Assembly: GCA_043810285.1 (NCBI GenBank)
Contig: JBDROH010000022.1
Coordinates: 1 to 64,000 of the forward strand
Direction of reading: 5' to 3'
Length of the DNA stretch: 64,000 bases
Origin: JAGVXH01 sp043810285
GTDB taxonomy: Archaea > Nanobdellota > Nanobdellia > Pacearchaeales > GW2011-AR1
Part shown: piece by piece, positions 9,415 through 16,954 of the stretch
Layout of the letters: the number at the start of each line of letters is the position of its first letter
Position numbering within the stretch: the first letter of the stretch is position 1
Made by a program: the position numbers and the translations under genes
Notes under the pieces: generated by a model
Databases searched by the model: none
What the model was told of the DNA's origin: nothing
What the model saw: the letters and a program-made list of their open reading frames with translations, nothing else

Positions 9415-9894
9415 ATGACCAAACTTTCCCCAGAAAAATTTTTAGCAAAGAAACTAAAAGAGATAAATCAAAAAATAAAAACCTCTTTCGTTCTAATTCG
9501 AAAAGATGTCGACGAAATGCAAACAACAATCAACGCAATGCGAAGATACCTCAAAAACAAAGACGAACAATACAAATACGCAAAAAAAGAAGACAACAAA
9601 ATCAGAGATGAATTCCGACAAGAGGTCAACGAGTTCACACAGAAAATTTCCTCCCTAAGAATTGCACTGTCTGAAGTAAGAACAATCCAAAAAGAAGTTG
9701 TATTAATGAAAGATTTAGCAAAAATTGAGGACAAAATCAAAACCTCCTTCAAAAATGAAATAGAAAACTACAAAGAACAAATCAAACTATTAAGAACCGA
9801 ATTTAAAGAAGTAGAAAAAAGAATTACTGCAATAGAAAACGGAGATGTTCTAGAAAAAACGAAAGGTTGGTTTTTCAATAAAAAGGATAAATGA
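9415..9894 (+). CDS. Coiled-coil protein, 159 aa
   Basis: The protein is almost entirely charged helix (Lys, Glu, Gln, Asn) with heptad-like spacing of Ile/Leu/Val over about residues 15-145. It has no signal peptide, no cysteines and no enzyme motif. It likely forms an elongated coiled coil. It resembles other small archaeal coiled-coil proteins only in composition, so no function is given. Confidence 0.55.
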   Translation: MTKLSPEKFLAKKLKEINQKIKTSFVLIRKDVDEMQTTINAMRRYLKNKDEQYKYAKKEDNKIRDEFRQEVNEFTQKISSLRIALSEVRTIQKEVVLMKDLAKIEDKIKTSFKNEIENYKEQIKLLRTEFKEVEKRITAIENGDVLEKTKGWFFNKKDK

Positions 9895-9897
9895 GAT

Positions 9898-10914
9898 TTA
9901 TTTTAACTTTTCTACAGTCCTTTTACCGTCATCTCCAATATAAGCCACACGATTCCTACCATTTGCTTTCGCATAATACATAAGACCGTCAACTTCCTTA
10001 ACAATCCAATTCGTAGCACATTGTGCGACAGACATATCGCGAATATTAGAATTATTTTCTACAACATAAGACTTAACAAAATTTCCAATTATCCCTACTC
10101 GTTTTCTAATCTCTTCCCTTGTTAACTCCTCTCTTTGAACAGGGGAATGATTCGTAGAATACCATCCGAAATAATTATTTAACATCCCCTCAAAATTAGG
10201 GTTATCATTAACATAATCAGATATTAACTGCTTCCCACTAGCCCCATACAGAAACCAAAGAGGATTTTCCTGATTTACTTCTATAACGCCAGAACTAACA
10301 GTTACTGGTTTTCTATGTTTATTCCCTCTTCCATCTACAAAATTCACTTCTGTATCTTCAGTATGAGACTTTAATCTATACGCCACATCCAATGCATCCG
10401 CCTTTTTGGTGTTAGGCAACAAAACAAAAAATTCTTCTCCTCCATACCTAAATGCGACATCCGAATCCCGAATACTTTCTGAAACAACACCACTTAAGGT
10501 TTTAAGAACAACATCTCCAGCATTATGACCATAAGTATCATTAAACGCCTTAAAACGGTCTATATCAAACATCATTACCGAAAAAGGATTACGAAGATTC
10601 CTATAAGTCGAAGCAAGTTGTTTTTTTAATTCAAAGTCTAAACACCTTCTATTAGATAATCCGGTTAGATAGTCTTTTGTTGACAAATCCTTTGTCTTTT
10701 CATTTGCTTCATGAATAATATCTCTCAAGAATGAAATAGTATCAGAACTACATTTCCAATCCCTATCAAATATATTCTTCCAAATTTCAGTACCTACATA
10801 GATTAAATCATTAGGATTTCCCAACGAACTAACCTCTTTTTTAATGCTCTCGGAACTAAGACCCTCATAACTAAGTCTTCTAACGATTGAGTCCAATCCC
10901 TTATAACCGTTCAT
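9898..10914 (-). CDS. GGDEF-domain diguanylate cyclase
   Basis: GGDEF proteins make cyclic di-GMP from two GTP. The domain starts at about residue 82 (DYLTGLSNRR). It has the metal-binding FDIDRFKAFND (Asp117), the active-site GGEEF at 158-162, and an RxxD inhibitory site at 149-152 in the usual position before it. All key residues look intact. About 95 residues separate the SSGV strand (207-210) from the closing DGLMYYAKANGRNR; this stretch is normally short, so it is a large insertion. There is no membrane segment or known sensor domain in the first 80 residues. Such enzymes are typical of bacteria and uncommon in archaea, suggesting transfer. Confidence 0.88.
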   Translation of the reverse strand: MNGYKGLDSIVRRLSYEGLSSESIKKEVSSLGNPNDLIYVGTEIWKNIFDRDWKCSSDTISFLRDIIHEANEKTKDLSTKDYLTGLSNRRCLDFELKKQLASTYRNLRNPFSVMMFDIDRFKAFNDTYGHNAGDVVLKTLSGVVSESIRDSDVAFRYGGEEFFVLLPNTKKADALDVAYRLKSHTEDTEVNFVDGRGNKHRKPVTVSSGVIEVNQENPLWFLYGASGKQLISDYVNDNPNFEGMLNNYFGWYSTNHSPVQREELTREEIRKRVGIIGNFVKSYVVENNSNIRDMSVAQCATNWIVKEVDGLMYYAKANGRNRVAYIGDDGKRTVEKLK

Positions 10915-11068
10915 GATAAATTAACTTAAAATTAAGGTTTAAATAATAATGTATACTTTAACCTAATATTTTACAAACCAACACTCTCAAATGTAATTAC
11001 ACTATTTCAGTAAAAGACACAACAATACTTAAAAACCATCCTCCCGATTTTCTTCAACAAGGTGCTAT

Positions 11069-12958
11069 ATGTGGTCATTATACGAGCGAAAAAATGAAGA
11101 TTCTAGTGATGGTGTAAACTTATTTGATTACTCTGGTGAAAAGCTCAAACCACTGAAATTCTCAAATGGAAAAACTCAAGAAGACGTCGTCAAAGAAGTC
11201 CTCGAGACAATCAACGCCGGAAACAAACTAATTTTCATAAAAGGAATATGCGGAACTGGAAAGTCGGCAATTGCCCTAAATTTAGCAAGACACTTTAAAA
11301 AAACATCAATCGTCGTCCCAATAAAATCCCTCCAAGAGCAATACGAAAAAGATTACACTCAAAAAAAATTCATTATGAAAAAAGATAGTAATCCTTTAAA
11401 AATTGCAGTTATAAAAGGAAGAAATAATTTTAGATGTCCTTTTTCCGGAGAACGTTCCGATGACCCAGAACTTCCATGTACAATCGAAATTAGAGAGAAA
11501 AATACTGAGCAACTTTTAAAATACATTGATATGAATGAAGCAGTAGAAAAAGAAAATTTCTCATCAGCGTCGGATGTCCGAAGAATGAACATTGCTCCTG
11601 CATGTCCTTACTGGGCACCACTAATGCCTTCAGAAATTAATCCAAAAGGGCTAAATGATGTCACCAAGAAAAAATATCAAGCAATATGCGGAAAAGAATT
11701 TGCATTATTCTGTAGAAAAAAAGGATGTGGATATTACGACCAATACAAATCCTATATCGACGCTGACGTTCTTATTTTTAACAGTATGAAATATCAGATA
11801 GAAAGTTCAATAGGAAGAAAACCAAAAACAGATATAGATATTATAGATGAGTGCGACGAATTTCTTGATAGTTTTGCTAATGAACGAAAAATTAATTTAA
11901 ACAGATTACACTCGGCACTCTCAAATCTCCAACCAAACGACCAAGAAAAACGAACAAAAGTCAAGGAACTAATCAAAGAAATAAATAATATTTTGTTCAA
12001 TCCTCCAACAATAGAAATTCAAAAAATAAACTCCTCCTCATTCCTCAACCTAATAGAAACAATTCTCAAAAACCCAAATCTTGCCGAAGACGAAGAACTC
12101 AGTTATTACAATACTGTAGTAGAAATTGCACGAACATTCGAAAATCTTCTAGATGAAACATATATTTCTATAGCTAAAATAGAAGAAGAAACCAAACAGA
12201 AAGGACTTTTTGGAACTAATTTCTCCAACGAGAAAACAGTAATACTAAATCTGGTTTCAATAAACTTAGCACAAAAAATTCATGAACTAATTGAACAAAA
12301 CAATATTCTAGTCATGATGTCTGGAACCCTTCATTCCGAACAAGTTTTAAAAGATATTTTTGGTTTAGAAGAATTTAAAATCATCGAAGCTGAAATCGAA
12401 AGCCCTGGCATTATAAAAAAACAACGAACAGGTTTAGAAAAAAATTGTAACTTCTCCAACTTCTCAAATAAAACCATTACTAGAAAAATGTACCTTAAGA
12501 TATTAGATATGTGTATGGCAAATGCCGAGCAACCAACTTTAGTTCACGTGAGTGCTTTCAAAGACCTCCCCACAGAAGAAGAAAATGCCGAATACAAATT
12601 TGAAAATTTAATCACTCAAGAAAAATTAAAGGAACTCCAATCAAGAGGAAATACTTCAGTAGATGAATTTACATCAGGTGAAGAAGATGTTCTATTCACC
12701 ACAAAATGTTCGCGAGGAGTAGATTTTGCTGGAAACAAATGCAATTCTATTGTCATAACAAAATTTCCCTATCCAAATATTCAAGGACTCTTCTGGAAGA
12801 TTCTCAAACAAGAACAACCTGAAAAATTCAAGGAGTTCTATATGGACAAAGCACGAAGAGATTTGATTCAAAAAATCGCAAGAGGGGTTAGATTCAAGGG
12901 AGATAAAGTTTCATTATGGAGTCCGGATATTAGAGTAATGAATGCTAACTTAAATTAA
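11069..12958 (+). CDS. Rad3/XPD/DinG-type superfamily 2 helicase
   Basis: This 629-residue helicase has Walker A GICGTGKS at 59-66, a DEAH-box equivalent DECD at 260-263, motif GTLHSEQ in the second RecA domain, and the closing QKIARGVRFKGD arginine-finger motif. Cysteines at about 123, 137, 179, 207, 215 and 220 lie between the Walker A and DECD motifs, where XPD/DinG enzymes carry a 4Fe-4S cluster. It probably unwinds DNA 5' to 3' in repair. The start is supported by the ribosome binding site AAGGTG 4 nt before the ATG. The stop is only two bases before the first island repeat. Confidence 0.85.
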   Translation: MWSLYERKNEDSSDGVNLFDYSGEKLKPLKFSNGKTQEDVVKEVLETINAGNKLIFIKGICGTGKSAIALNLARHFKKTSIVVPIKSLQEQYEKDYTQKKFIMKKDSNPLKIAVIKGRNNFRCPFSGERSDDPELPCTIEIREKNTEQLLKYIDMNEAVEKENFSSASDVRRMNIAPACPYWAPLMPSEINPKGLNDVTKKKYQAICGKEFALFCRKKGCGYYDQYKSYIDADVLIFNSMKYQIESSIGRKPKTDIDIIDECDEFLDSFANERKINLNRLHSALSNLQPNDQEKRTKVKELIKEINNILFNPPTIEIQKINSSSFLNLIETILKNPNLAEDEELSYYNTVVEIARTFENLLDETYISIAKIEEETKQKGLFGTNFSNEKTVILNLVSINLAQKIHELIEQNNILVMMSGTLHSEQVLKDIFGLEEFKIIEAEIESPGIIKKQRTGLEKNCNFSNFSNKTITRKMYLKILDMCMANAEQPTLVHVSAFKDLPTEEENAEYKFENLITQEKLKELQSRGNTSVDEFTSGEEDVLFTTKCSRGVDFAGNKCNSIVITKFPYPNIQGLFWKILKQEQPEKFKEFYMDKARRDLIQKIARGVRFKGDKVSLWSPDIRVMNANLN

Positions 12959-12960
12959 TT

Positions 12961-13090
12961 TATACCTCCAATCACCGACGACCCTACTCGAGCATATTCA
13001 AGTGATATCGTATCGTTTGCTTTATACTAATTCACACTCAGACTTTTTAATGGTTATCGGTCTACTTATAGGTGACAAAAGTTAGGGAGA
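12961..13090 (+). repeat. Dispersed ~120-bp island repeat, copy A
   Basis: It begins two bases after the helicase stop. It shares GACCCTACTCGAGCAT (12980-12995) exactly with copy B, TTTGCTTTATACT with copy D, and CGGTCTACTTRTRGGTGAC with copy B near its right end. A GTTAGGG follows the right end and a degenerate CTCCAATC lies at the left, so the two ends are roughly inverted. No coding potential is seen. Confidence 0.6.
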
Positions 13091-13097
13091 TATAAAA

Positions 13098-13244
13098 TTA
13101 CTTCTGCTTCTTAAATAAAACAATTGTTAAAATAATGAAGAATATACCAGTTAATGAATACCAAATAAAGTTAGTTTCTGGTTCTGGAAAAAATAACAGA
13201 ATAAGTAATCCAATAATTAATGAAATTATCCAAAGGTTTTTCAT
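13098..13244 (-). CDS. Tiny two-helix membrane protein, 48 aa
   Basis: The frame starts MKNLWIISLIIGLL and ends with KKQK. It has two hydrophobic helices (about residues 4-19 and 27-44) joined by a short PEPETN turn. A TATA box (TTTAAATA, 13266-13273 on the minus strand) lies 22-29 nt upstream of the ATG. The promoter and the first half of the gene are duplicated at 18364-18448. It may be an orphan small membrane protein of the island. Confidence 0.45.
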   Translation of the reverse strand: MKNLWIISLIIGLLILLFFPEPETNFIWYSLTGIFFIILTIVLFKKQK

Positions 13245-13289
13245 ATTCTAATCAAGGATGAAACTTATTTAAACTAAACGCCCCCAACC
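13204..13289. repeat. ~85-bp direct repeat, left copy (partner 18364-18448)
   Basis: The two copies differ by two substitutions and one extra C. The unit contains the start of the 48-aa gene, its TATA box, and an att-like CGCCC(C)CAACC at its right end. Duplication of a promoter plus att core suggests that recombination at the att-like site moved or copied the flanking DNA. Confidence 0.8.
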
Positions 13290-13407
13290 ATTTGTTAGAT
13301 AGTTTTGGTACAAGTGCGTGTAGATTAAATATGGGCACAAAATCCCTTGAGTATTTAACAAATTCTTTTTTAGTTAAATAGATATATCTAATTTTTCTTA
13401 TAAAGAT

Positions 13408-13676
13408 ATGAAGATTTCAGAAAGATAAAAAAAATTGCGAAGAAGATTAAAACCGAGATTAAAGTATACAAGGGTGTTTTAAACGACAAAAGAACTCCAA
13501 AATTAGAAAAAATACTTCTCGGAGCTGGAATTGCATATTCTTTAAGTCCTATAGATATTATCCCAGATTTTATACCTATCTTAGGTTATGTTGATGATAT
13601 AATACTCGTCCCTTTGTTGATATTTATAGGGTTAAAATTTATTCCAAGGAAAATCATTAAGAAGTATCGTTGGTAA
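13408..13676 (+). CDS. DUF1232 (YkvA-like) membrane protein with unclear or shifted start
   Basis: An open frame ending at 13676 encodes the DUF1232 signature YSLSPIDIIPDFIPILGY followed by VDDIILVPLL, a short membrane-associated helical domain. The frame has no ATG, GTG or TTG upstream of the conserved part. The only nearby ATG (13408) is in another frame and runs into a stop just before a run of eight A residues. Either a one-base change in that run broke the gene, or the sequence has a homopolymer error. Copy B of the island repeat starts about 14 bases after the stop. The cellular role of DUF1232 is unknown. Confidence 0.65.
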
Positions 13677-13689
13677 AATAAAATTCCAC

Positions 13690-13818
13690 CCTTGAATGTC
13701 ACAAAAGTCCCAACCGGCTAAGACCCTACTCGAGCATCCTTACGGAATGTCATGTAGTTTGCTTTATTCTATTTGGTGGCTTTTCTTTTTAAATCTTGTC
13801 GGTCTACTTGTGGGTGAC
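13690..13818 (+). repeat. Dispersed ~120-bp island repeat, copy B
   Basis: It follows the DUF1232 stop directly. It contains the att-like TCCCAACCGG (13708-13717), the GACCCTACTCGAGCAT block shared with copy A, and about 38 bases (from 13731) matching copy D with around five differences, including CATCC-TTAC-GGAATG. The right end TCGGTCTACTTGTGGGTGAC matches copy A. Left and right ends are imperfect inverted repeats. Confidence 0.65.
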
Positions 13819-13866
13819 ACCTCTTGGGGAGAAGATATAAATAAACCTAAATCAAGAGATTATCTG

Positions 13867-14052
13867 ATGAAAATACCTGAACTTGAAAAAAAATACGGGA
13901 AGGAATTAATTGACAAAATTTTGAAGGGTCATTATTTGGATGGCTGTACTATTGCGATAGTTAATGGCGAAGACGATATTCCTGAAGGCGATATAAGATT
14001 GGCAATTAGAGAAATAAATGGGGATGAAATTGGTAACTGGGAATGGGATTAA
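13867..14052 (+). CDS. Small acidic hypothetical protein, 61 aa
   Basis: The frame is open from 13696, but its first ~40 codons lie inside repeat copy B and look like chance translation. The ATG at 13867 is therefore chosen. TATAAATA at about 13836 gives a well-spaced TATA box. The protein (MKIPELEKKYGKELIDKIL...) is acidic, ends in NWEWD, and has no motif I know. It lies upstream of the fic gene. Confidence 0.4.
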   Translation: MKIPELEKKYGKELIDKILKGHYLDGCTIAIVNGEDDIPEGDIRLAIREINGDEIGNWEWD

Positions 14053-14056
14053 TTCA

Positions 14057-14180
14057 TGCCTAAAAGGTTATATTTTTGTTATATTTTCCTGCCTAAAAGG
14101 TTACAGTAACAAACTATCCCCTCGATAACACTGATAATATTTCCTGCCCAAATAGTAAGGTTTTTAAATAAAGAAAACCT
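14057..14180 (+). promoter_or_regulatory. Direct repeats and palindromic TATA region upstream of fic
   Basis: TGCCTAAAAGGTTA occurs perfectly at 14057-14070 and 14090-14103, with a degenerate third copy near 14145. The likely TATA box (TTTTTAAATAA, from 14161) sits inside an inverted repeat AGGTTTT / AAAACCT (14158-14164 and 14174-14180), about 25 nt before the start at 14190. This looks like an operator array for autoregulation or for control by a regulator encoded elsewhere. Confidence 0.5.
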
Positions 14181-14189
14181 GTTATAATC

Positions 14190-15146
14190 ATGAGTCATAT
14201 AGAAATTAAAAAAACAAAAAGTAATAATTACGCATCATTTGTAAAGAAGGTAGTTTTTATGGGAGAGTCATGCGTGATTAAGAAAAGCATGGGCCTGCAG
14301 TCTTCTACCCTTAACAAAGAAAAATTCTTATTGGATAATATTGACTTAATAACAAAAGAAGAATTTGATTTTAGAAAAAAATATCTAAGCCAAATTATTT
14401 CCAAGATTTCTCATAATGAAAAATTACCTGAAAAAATAGAATTAGCTTCGATTAAATTAAATAATCTAATTGATGCCAAGGATTGTCAGGAAGTGGTGGA
14501 TATAGAATTTGCAAAGGAGTTTATTTTTAATTCAAATAATATTGAAGGTTCCAAAATTCCTCCACAGGCGGTTAGGGAAATTATCGATAAGGGTGATACG
14601 AGATATTCGGATAAAAATGAAATTAAGGAAGTAAAGAATTCAATTGAGGCATTTAATTATTTGAAAAAATCATTTAAGTTTAATATCCAGTCTATAAAAA
14701 AACTCTATCATGTTTTAACAAAAGATTTGGAAATGCAAAAAGGGGTTTCTTATCCGAGAGGTTTTAAGAAAGTTCAAAATGTTGTGGGGAATTCTATAAC
14801 AACTGCTCCAGAAAATGTGGAGTCTGAGTTAATTGGTTTATTAAGGTGGTATAGAGAAAATAAAGGTAAAATTCATCCGTTAATTTTGGCCTTTGAATTT
14901 CATAAGCGATATGAAGGTATACATCCTTTTTTAGATGGAAATGGGAGAACAGGAAGGCTGATTATGAATAAGATTTTGATGGGTAAGGGATACCAGCCTA
15001 TAATCGTCTATAAGGAAAATAAGGAATCGTATTTTAATTCTTTGGCAAAAGTTAATGATGGAATGTCAAAAAAATATTATCAGTTTATGTTGGAACAAAC
15101 TAGAAAGAGTTATGATTTTTTAGAAAGTGTTATAAAAAAATATTAA
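14190..15146 (+). CDS. Fic-domain protein (AMP transferase type), class II inhibited form
   Basis: Fic proteins usually transfer AMP from ATP to a hydroxyl of a target protein. The active-site loop IHPFLDGNGRTGRL (catalytic His245, Asn251, Arg253) is complete. An inhibitory SNNIEG motif (SxxxEG, residues 115-120) lies N-terminal to it, the class II arrangement in which a helix blocks ATP until released. The first ~100 residues form an additional helical region. It lies in an island beside a HEPN/MNT pair, which suggests a defence or toxin role, but the target is unknown. Repeat copy C follows the stop by about 11 bases. Confidence 0.9.
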   Translation: MSHIEIKKTKSNNYASFVKKVVFMGESCVIKKSMGLQSSTLNKEKFLLDNIDLITKEEFDFRKKYLSQIISKISHNEKLPEKIELASIKLNNLIDAKDCQEVVDIEFAKEFIFNSNNIEGSKIPPQAVREIIDKGDTRYSDKNEIKEVKNSIEAFNYLKKSFKFNIQSIKKLYHVLTKDLEMQKGVSYPRGFKKVQNVVGNSITTAPENVESELIGLLRWYRENKGKIHPLILAFEFHKRYEGIHPFLDGNGRTGRLIMNKILMGKGYQPIIVYKENKESYFNSLAKVNDGMSKKYYQFMLEQTRKSYDFLESVIKKY

Positions 15147-15157
15147 GGATCAATTTA

Positions 15158-15280
15158 CTCCTTGAATGACGGATAAATCCGAAACACTACATTCTTGTCG
15201 TTTAGTCGTTTTTCCATTGGTGAGTGTGCGATGGAGACGATATTTAAATCTTGTCGACCACTAAGGGGTGACGGAAGTTA
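15158..15280 (+). repeat. Dispersed island repeat, copy C (divergent)
   Basis: It shares CCTTGAATG at the left with copy B, TATTTAAATCTTGTCG in the middle with copy B (and partly with the 16415 region), and AGGGGTGAC plus GTTAAG at the right. The central part has diverged. It lies between the stop of fic and the stop of the HEPN gene. Confidence 0.5.
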
Positions 15281-15292
15281 AGAAAAATATAT

Positions 15293-15814
15293 TTATTCTT
15301 CCAGTATATTTTCTATTAATGTTAAAAATTCTTTAGCCCTTTCTAAAGAAGTTTGAGCCTTTGATTTTTTAATATTTTCAGTAGTCTCATATTGAAATGT
15401 AGATCTTTTAACTTTTTCAAAACCATATTTTGTCAAATAATTATCACTAACAGATAAAGCTTCATCTTTTCCTATCTCATAAGCTTTCAAAAGATGATTT
15501 TTTATTTTATGTCTGCCTTGCACAATTAAACCCTCATTTACTACTTGATGGACAATTTCATGTTTTGTTTTGTATCCTAGTTTGTATAAATATGCACAAG
15601 CCATATAGAACATGGAATAATAACTACTCACAACCACCCATAGTGACGAAGAATTATTCTTGAATAATAGGTTGGCGACGCTTAGGCTCTCTCTTGCATT
15701 TCTCAAATAGGTCTCATAAATTAATGTTTTAGGCTTGTCTATTTCCGTTATTTTTCCGTCTCTCAAATAATTTTTGAAATTATCTTCCGCTTGTTTTATT
15801 CTTTTTTCATCCAT
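15293..15814 (-). CDS. HEPN-domain protein (putative RNase toxin)
   Basis: This 173-residue helical protein is of the UPF0332-like HEPN type, with the conserved SSYYSMFYMACAYLY helix (about residues 63-77). It has an R-x5-H motif (Arg101, His107), the usual catalytic signature of HEPN RNases. Its start overlaps the end of the upstream nucleotidyltransferase gene by 19 bases, the standard order of MNT/HEPN toxin-antitoxin pairs. The toxin role is inferred from the pairing. Confidence 0.8.
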   Translation of the reverse strand: MDEKRIKQAEDNFKNYLRDGKITEIDKPKTLIYETYLRNARESLSVANLLFKNNSSSLWVVVSSYYSMFYMACAYLYKLGYKTKHEIVHQVVNEGLIVQGRHKIKNHLLKAYEIGKDEALSVSDNYLTKYGFEKVKRSTFQYETTENIKKSKAQTSLERAKEFLTLIENILEE

Positions 15815-16392
15815 TCTGAAATTAAATTATAGTAATTCTCTTTCCCATAAAGTATAATGTTGTTTTTAATTATTTCGTTACCAAGATTATTTCCTTTCTT
15901 TTCTATCATTGAGGTAAATTCTTTTGAGGTAAATTCTTGTATTTCTAAGTTCAAAGATAATAGGCTTAGTTTCTCATTTAATATTTTGGATTTAGATTCA
16001 TTATCTAGAATTATGCAGATATCAATATCTGAATTCTTTGTGTTAGTTTTTTTAATATATGAACCAAATGCCAATACAGTTAGAAATGGGTAGTTTAATT
16101 CTTTGATATATTTTCTTATAACTTTTAAATTTAAATTTTTCGAGAAAAACTCTTCAGTTCTTTTTTCTTCTATTGAAAGAGTTTCTATATTGTTATTTTG
16201 ATTAAATTCGATAAGATAGGAGTTTCCTTGCTTGCTTTTTAAATATGTTTTAGGATTTATTTTAGAGAGTGCTTGAGAAGTGTTTTTATAATCTGCTTTC
16301 AGTTTTTGAGAAATCTCCATGATAGAATGTGGAGATTCTTTGTTTTCGATTAAAAATTTCAATATCTTTTCTTTTAGGGTATATTTTACCAT
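15796..16392 (-). CDS. MNT nucleotidyltransferase antitoxin with N-terminal winged helix
   Basis: Residues 1-55 resemble a winged-helix DNA-binding domain (IMEISQKLKADYKNTSQALSK). Residues ~105-198 are a minimal nucleotidyltransferase with an exact GS-x10-DxD active site (AFGSYIKKTN... followed by SDIDIC). In studied systems MNT proteins neutralise the partner HEPN toxin by adding nucleotides to it. The DNA-binding domain fits self-repression at the palindrome over its start codon. Confidence 0.82.
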   Translation of the reverse strand: MVKYTLKEKILKFLIENKESPHSIMEISQKLKADYKNTSQALSKINPKTYLKSKQGNSYLIEFNQNNNIETLSIEEKRTEEFFSKNLNLKVIRKYIKELNYPFLTVLAFGSYIKKTNTKNSDIDICIILDNESKSKILNEKLSLLSLNLEIQEFTSKEFTSMIEKKGNNLGNEIIKNNIILYGKENYYNLISEWMKKE

Positions 16393-16423
16393 GATATTAT
16401 GGTAGTATATACCTTATTTAAAT
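16387..16423 (-). promoter_or_regulatory. Promoter and operator-like palindrome of the HEPN/MNT operon
   Basis: A TATA box (TATTTAAAT, 16415-16423) lies 23-31 nt upstream of the minus-strand start at 16392. A perfect inverted repeat TACCAT / ATGGTA (16387-16392 and 16399-16404) covers the start codon itself. Binding there by the winged-helix antitoxin would repress the operon. Confidence 0.5.
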
Positions 16424-16504
16424 CTTGTGTTTTTGTCAAAACCCTCTCAACCGCCTCCTGCCCTTAATATGTCGACTGACTGTTGGGATTATCTCTTTTT
16501 CTTC

Positions 16505-16660
16505 TTAATTAAAAAATAAATCAATGCTCCACCAGCTAAAATCAAAAATATAGTCTAAAATGATGTCAGAATTTTCTTTGGATATATCTGGAATGCCGTT
16601 TTTTACAGATTCTTTCCATAAAAGATATCTTTCTTCATGCTGATATGGGTCAACTTTCAT
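16505..16660 (-). pseudogene. Fragment of a tyrosine recombinase (N-terminus only)
   Basis: The frame starts MKVDPYQHEERYLLWKES and continues with NGIPDISKENSDIILDYIFD. This matches the start of the complete recombinase at 21127 (DPYKHKERYFRWLKEN, NGIGGISLRNSSLILAYLYD) over about 40 residues. It then passes into unrelated sequence and stops after 51 codons. No catalytic region follows. It is the remnant of an earlier recombinase gene, which supports repeated insertions at this site. The ~560 bases around it hold the att-like site at 16761 and no intact gene. Confidence 0.7.
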
Positions 16661-16760
16661 TAATTTTAGAAGGATTCGCAAATAAAAAGGTCATTGTATA
16701 AATGTTGTATTTTAGACATAGTATCCTATTACTTAAGGAGATATAAAAATGTTTAGAAAT

Positions 16761-16770
16761 CGCCCCAACC
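16761..16770. repeat. Att-like core CGCCCCAACC
   Basis: The 10-mer is identical to the 3' end of the tRNA-Asp gene at 22397-22406 (as read on the plus strand); the following G also matches. Other copies are at 18439-18448 and 19606-19615, and one with an extra C at 13279-13289. It lies just upstream of the likely promoter side of the recombinase fragment. Confidence 0.65.
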
Positions 16771-16814
16771 GCCGTGACTAGATGAGTGTGTCTTTGGTAG
16801 GTGGATGGAATTTA

Positions 16815-16914
16815 TTACCGTTTATTAAAATCAATTCCAATATCTTCTAAGATTTTAAGGGATTTTATAGTCTTGAAATAATAAACTTGTGCATCACTTC
16901 TCTTTTTAAAATAT
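16815..16914 (-). pseudogene. Possible C-terminal gene remnant
   Basis: A minus-strand frame ending at 16815 reads ...SDAQVYYFKTIKSLKILEDI then GIDFNKR and stop, with coding-like amphipathic composition. There is no start codon in a sensible place. It could be the tail of a gene cut off by recombination near the att-like site. This is a weak call based on composition alone. Confidence 0.25.
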
Positions 16915-16954
16915 AAATAAAAACAAAATCCTGACAGGATCATCATAAACGATT

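Noticed and set aside
13696..13866. N-terminal extension of the 61-aa protein upstream of fic
   Set aside because: These codons lie inside dispersed repeat copy B, which is non-coding elsewhere, and the TATA box at ~13836 is downstream of them.
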